Of a stretch of 10,245 nucleotides of DNA, positions 8,432-10,245 are shown one piece after another. The notes below the pieces were generated by a model. The model saw only the letters and a program-made list of their open reading frames with translations. It was not told the origin of the DNA and ran no database searches. This stretch comes from JBCBTJ01 sp964597685. GTDB taxonomy: Bacteria > Pseudomonadota > Alphaproteobacteria > Caulobacterales > Hyphomonadaceae. The DNA lies in assembly GCA_964597685.1 (NCBI GenBank), contig CAZQZC010000091.1, positions 1-10,245 of the forward strand. Reading direction: 5' to 3'. The position numbers were made by a program, and so were the translations under genes. Positions within the stretch are counted from its first letter, which is position 1; each line of letters begins with the position of its first letter.

Positions 8432-8509
8432 GCCTCATCCGACTATCAGCCCTCGCCCTGTTTGATAATCGTGCTAGCGTCGGCTGCCGCAACTTAGGAA
8501 TCGGTTATC
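8432..8509. promoter_or_regulatory. Divergent promoter region between the HNH and cytochrome c genes
   Basis: This 78-bp spacer is more AT-rich than its surroundings. On the minus strand TTGCGG (8487-8492) and GATTAT (8465-8470) are separated by 16 bases and could be the HNH promoter, giving a leader of roughly 27 bases. On the plus strand the same bases read GATAAT (8464-8469), a possible -10 for the cytochrome gene, but no good -35 accompanies it. These calls are visual and unverified. Confidence 0.35.
8496..8499 (+). promoter_or_regulatory. Ribosome binding site choosing the GTG start of the cytochrome c gene
   Basis: AGGA lies 10 bases before the GTG at 8510 and 19 bases before the in-frame ATG at 8519. 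The spacing favours the GTG. Either start leaves a working signal peptide. Confidence 0.55.
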
Positions 8510-8851
8510 GTGAAGATTATGAGAGCAAGTTCCGTTCTAGCGGCCGCGTTCGCCTTCGTCGCTCCGGCCGCAACCGCTCAGCCTCCCGGCGCAACGGCGC
8601 GCGGAGAACGCATCGCTGAAGCTTATTGCGCGCGGTGTCACGCCGTCGGAACCGACGGCGAGAGCCGCCATGAAGACGCCCCCGCCTTTCGCGTGCTCTC
8701 AGGCTCCTATCCAATAGAGGCTATTGGCGAAGCGCTCGCCGAAGGCATCATTGTCGGCCACCCCGACATGCCGGAATTTCGTTTCGAGCCTGCGGATATA
8801 GACGATCTGATTTCGTATCTTGAAAGCGTCCAGACGGTTCAAGCGGGTTAG
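8510..8851 (+). CDS. Exported class I monoheme cytochrome c
   Basis: A 113-residue small electron carrier. Residues 1-23 form a Sec signal peptide with a hydrophobic core and an ATA-Q cleavage region, placing the mature protein of about 90 residues in the periplasm. CARCH at 40-44 is the covalent heme site, with His44 the proximal ligand. Met87 in HPDMPEF is the probable distal ligand. The C-terminal helix DIDDLISYLESVQ is typical of the fold, in which aromatic and leucine residues pack against the heme. No oxidase, dehydrogenase or cytochrome maturation genes are nearby, so its redox partner cannot be read from context. It begins at GTG (8510); ATG 8519 is the alternative. Its TAG stop overlaps the TAA of convergent folD by four bases. 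Confidence 0.9.
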   Translation: MKIMRASSVLAAAFAFVAPAATAQPPGATARGERIAEAYCARCHAVGTDGESRHEDAPAFRVLSGSYPIEAIGEALAEGIIVGHPDMPEFRFEPADIDDLISYLESVQTVQAG

Positions 8852-9750
8852 GCGCGAGGCCCCCAGCCCCCGTGTGGCAGCCCCCAACCCCGCCGAGCGC
8901 AGGCGGCGAGCAGTGTATTTCGAAGCAGGCACGCGATGGTCATCGGACCGACGCCGCCCGGAACCGGCGTGATGTGTGCGGCGACTTCTGCGCATTCATC
9001 AAAGTGCGCGTCGCCGACCAGCCGCGTCTTGCCCTCGCCCTTCTCGGGCGCAGGCACGCGGTTGATGCCAACATCGATTAGGCTCGCGCCAGGCTTCACC
9101 CAATTTCCGCGGACCATTTCGGCCCGCCCGACCGCCGGGACGAGAATGTCGGCGCTCCGACAGACCGCAGGCAGCTCCGCGGTTCTGGAATGGGCGATCG
9201 TAACCGTACAATTCTCAGCCAAAAACAGGAGCGCGGCCGGCTTCCCGACGAGGATCGAACGGCCAACGACGACGACGTTCGCGCCCGACAAATCGTCGCC
9301 CAAAGCGTGTTTCGCCAGGATGACGCAGCCCGAGGGCGTGCACGGCCGCAAGCCGGGCTTTCCAAGCGCGAGGCGACCCGCGGACGTTTCCGTCAGGCCG
9401 TCGACGTCCTTCGTCGGATCTATCTTCGAAATCGCCGCATCGGCATCCAGGCCCGCCGGGAGAGGCAGCTGCAGCAGGATGCCGTCGACGTCTGGATCGG
9501 CGTTCAGCGCAGCGATCACCGCCTCGACCTCGGCCTGGCTAACATTGGCCGGCAGGCGACGCTCGAGCGAGCGCATGCCGGCCTTTTCCGTCGCACGGCC
9601 CTTATTGCGGACATAGACCTGGCTCGCGGGGTCGTCGCCAACCAAGACGACCGCGAGACTTGGCGGGGACGGGAGCGTTGCAACGGCCCGCGCAACGCCG
9701 GTTCGGACCGTCTCAGCGATCGCTTTCCCGTCGATCAACTCAGCCGCCAT
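8848..9750 (-). CDS. folD: Bifunctional methylenetetrahydrofolate dehydrogenase / methenyltetrahydrofolate cyclohydrolase
   Basis: Cytoplasmic FolD interconverts 5,10-methylene-, 5,10-methenyl- and 10-formyl-tetrahydrofolate, usually with NADP, feeding purine, thymidylate and formyl-methionine synthesis. The 300-residue length fits the family. The active site is intact: SQVYVRNK with Tyr46 and catalytic Lys50, QLPLP at 94-98, KDVDGL at 114-119 and PCTPSG at 136-141. The nucleotide-binding loop VVGRSILVGKP occupies 160-170, and PVPGGVGPMT 262-271. After the usual end it has a short Gly/Trp-rich tail (GWGLPHGGWGPRA). The ATG at 9750 has GGGAG ten bases upstream (9761-9765). It lies 36 bases downstream of yggT on the same strand, so the two are probably one transcript. 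Its stop overlaps that of the convergent cytochrome c gene. Confidence 0.97.
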   Translation of the reverse strand: MAAELIDGKAIAETVRTGVARAVATLPSPPSLAVVLVGDDPASQVYVRNKGRATEKAGMRSLERRLPANVSQAEVEAVIAALNADPDVDGILLQLPLPAGLDADAAISKIDPTKDVDGLTETSAGRLALGKPGLRPCTPSGCVILAKHALGDDLSGANVVVVGRSILVGKPAALLFLAENCTVTIAHSRTAELPAVCRSADILVPAVGRAEMVRGNWVKPGASLIDVGINRVPAPEKGEGKTRLVGDAHFDECAEVAAHITPVPGGVGPMTIACLLRNTLLAACARRGWGLPHGGWGPRA

Positions 9751-9786
9751 TGCGCCCGCGCTCCCAAGATCTTGGCCAAGCAGCCG

Positions 9787-10074
9787 TCAAAAGACGTTCG
9801 GATAAATGTAATAAGCGATGATGCGCTCAAGCAGCAGCAGCCCCAAGATCAAAATCAGCGGCGAAAAATCGATGCTGGAGCGCGGCAGCCGCCGCCGGAT
9901 CGGCGACAAAACCGGCTGCAACACTTGGTCTAATCCGCGGAAAATCGTCATGACGAACTGATTGGATCGGCTCAACACATTGAACGACAAGAGGGTCGAT
10001 ATGATGGCGTGAATGATGATCACCCAGGTCGCCAGGTTGATGATGATCAGAACGATGTCGAGCACGGCGCGCAT
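9787..10074 (-). CDS. yggT: YggT family integral membrane protein (single domain)
   Basis: A 95-residue inner-membrane protein with one YggT domain, the short form common outside the gamma-proteobacteria (E. coli YggT has two copies). A first hydrophobic helix covers about residues 5-29 and a second about 70-92. Between them lies the family signature region PVLSPIRRRLPRSSIDFSP, with clustered arginines after SPI and the conserved DFSP at the start of the second helix. The biochemical role is not settled; relatives have been linked to osmotic tolerance, division-site or plastid-nucleoid organisation. GGGGAG (10081-10086) lies six bases before the ATG, a strong ribosome site. It is followed after 36 bases by folD, a pairing often seen in alphaproteobacteria, where a small DUF167 gene can sit between them; here it is absent. 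Confidence 0.9.
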   Translation of the reverse strand: MRAVLDIVLIIINLATWVIIIHAIISTLLSFNVLSRSNQFVMTIFRGLDQVLQPVLSPIRRRLPRSSIDFSPLILILGLLLLERIIAYYIYPNVF

Positions 10075-10112
10075 AGAAGGCTCCCCAGGGCTTTAACGCG
10101 CCGTGTTGCCCG

Positions 10113-10140
10113 AAGCCGCGCGCCGCCGCAAGCGCGGCTT
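10113..10140. repeat. Perfect 9-bp inverted repeat (hairpin) upstream of the tRNA promoter
   Basis: The arms AAGCCGCGC (10113-10121) and GCGCGGCTT (10132-10140) are exact reverse complements around a 10-base loop. The right arm ends in the first two bases of the TTGACT box. The element could form a hairpin in the yggT leader or be a protein-binding dyad. Confidence 0.6.
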
Positions 10141-10167
10141 GACTTCATGTCCGGCAATCGGCATCTC
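10139..10167 (+). promoter_or_regulatory. Possible promoter for tRNA-Ala
   Basis: TTGACT (10139-10144) is a good -35 match. Seventeen bases later lies CATCTC (10162-10167), a poor but possible -10. The implied start is around 10174, about 20 bases before the mature tRNA. Alphaproteobacterial -10 boxes are often degenerate, so the -35 carries most of the evidence. Confidence 0.35.
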
Positions 10168-10192
10168 AGCGCTTCCCAAAGACCGGGACACC

Positions 10193-10245
<53 letters not shown>

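Larger units (their letters stand above)
10075..10192. other. Divergent intergenic region between yggT and tRNA-Ala
   Basis: 118 bp without a plausible coding frame. It contains the yggT ribosome site (10081-10086), a perfect 9-bp inverted repeat (10113-10140) and a TTGACT box that could be the -35 of the tRNA promoter. No U-rich tract follows the hairpin on either strand, so it does not look like an intrinsic terminator. Confidence 0.6.

Noticed and set aside
7959..8492. 177-codon minus-strand frame overlapping the HNH gene
   Set aside because: It is in another register, gives an Arg/Pro-rich product without domains, and conflicts with the HNH motif and the flavoprotein C-terminus.
8859..8896. 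C-rich repeated CAGCCCCC segments at the 3' end of folD, considered as a repeat element or terminator
   Set aside because: They encode the Gly/Trp-rich FolD tail. No stable stem followed by a T tract could be drawn, and two short copies do not make an array.

Overview
This GC-rich window looks like an ordinary chromosomal segment of an alphaproteobacterium. Third codon positions are strongly G/C-biased and the genes are packed edge to edge. The yggT-folD pairing and the large alpha-2-macroglobulin next to PBP1C fit that group. I cannot assign a genus; the Caulobacterales/Hyphomonadaceae/Parvularculales area is only a guess. I see no insertion sequence, phage gene, CRISPR array or composition break.

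Left part (1-6894, minus strand): two envelope genes form a translationally coupled pair. The upstream gene encodes a 1647-residue lipoprotein of the bacterial alpha-2-macroglobulin (A2M) family, with an intact thioester motif. Its stop codon overlaps the GTG start of a pbpC-like gene for penicillin-binding protein 1C, whose C-terminal end lies beyond base 1. The pairing is widespread: A2M is thought to trap proteases in the periplasm, and PBP1C is thought to repair peptidoglycan there. The PBP1C frame is open without a break from 1954 down to base 2 (651 codons).

Middle part (6895-8851): a short divergent spacer separates A2M from a plus-strand flavoprotein of the HI0933/YhiN (BaiN/RdsA) family, a candidate 23S rRNA dihydrouridine synthase. 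It converges tail to tail on a small minus-strand HNH nuclease-like gene. A 78-bp divergent spacer then leads to a plus-strand gene for a small exported monoheme cytochrome c.

Right part (8848-10245): the cytochrome gene converges on folD (one-carbon folate metabolism). Upstream of folD, and probably co-transcribed with it, is a single-domain yggT membrane gene. A 118-bp divergent spacer with a perfect hairpin and a possible promoter separates yggT from a plus-strand tRNA-Ala (anticodon CGC), cut off by the window end.

The genes are recognisable housekeeping or widespread families, and I found no convincing undescribed system. The most useful second-look items are the repeated TTAG double-stop overlaps at both convergent junctions, the A2M with only four cysteines and a predicted short bait loop, the orphan HNH gene, and the hairpin next to the tRNA promoter.
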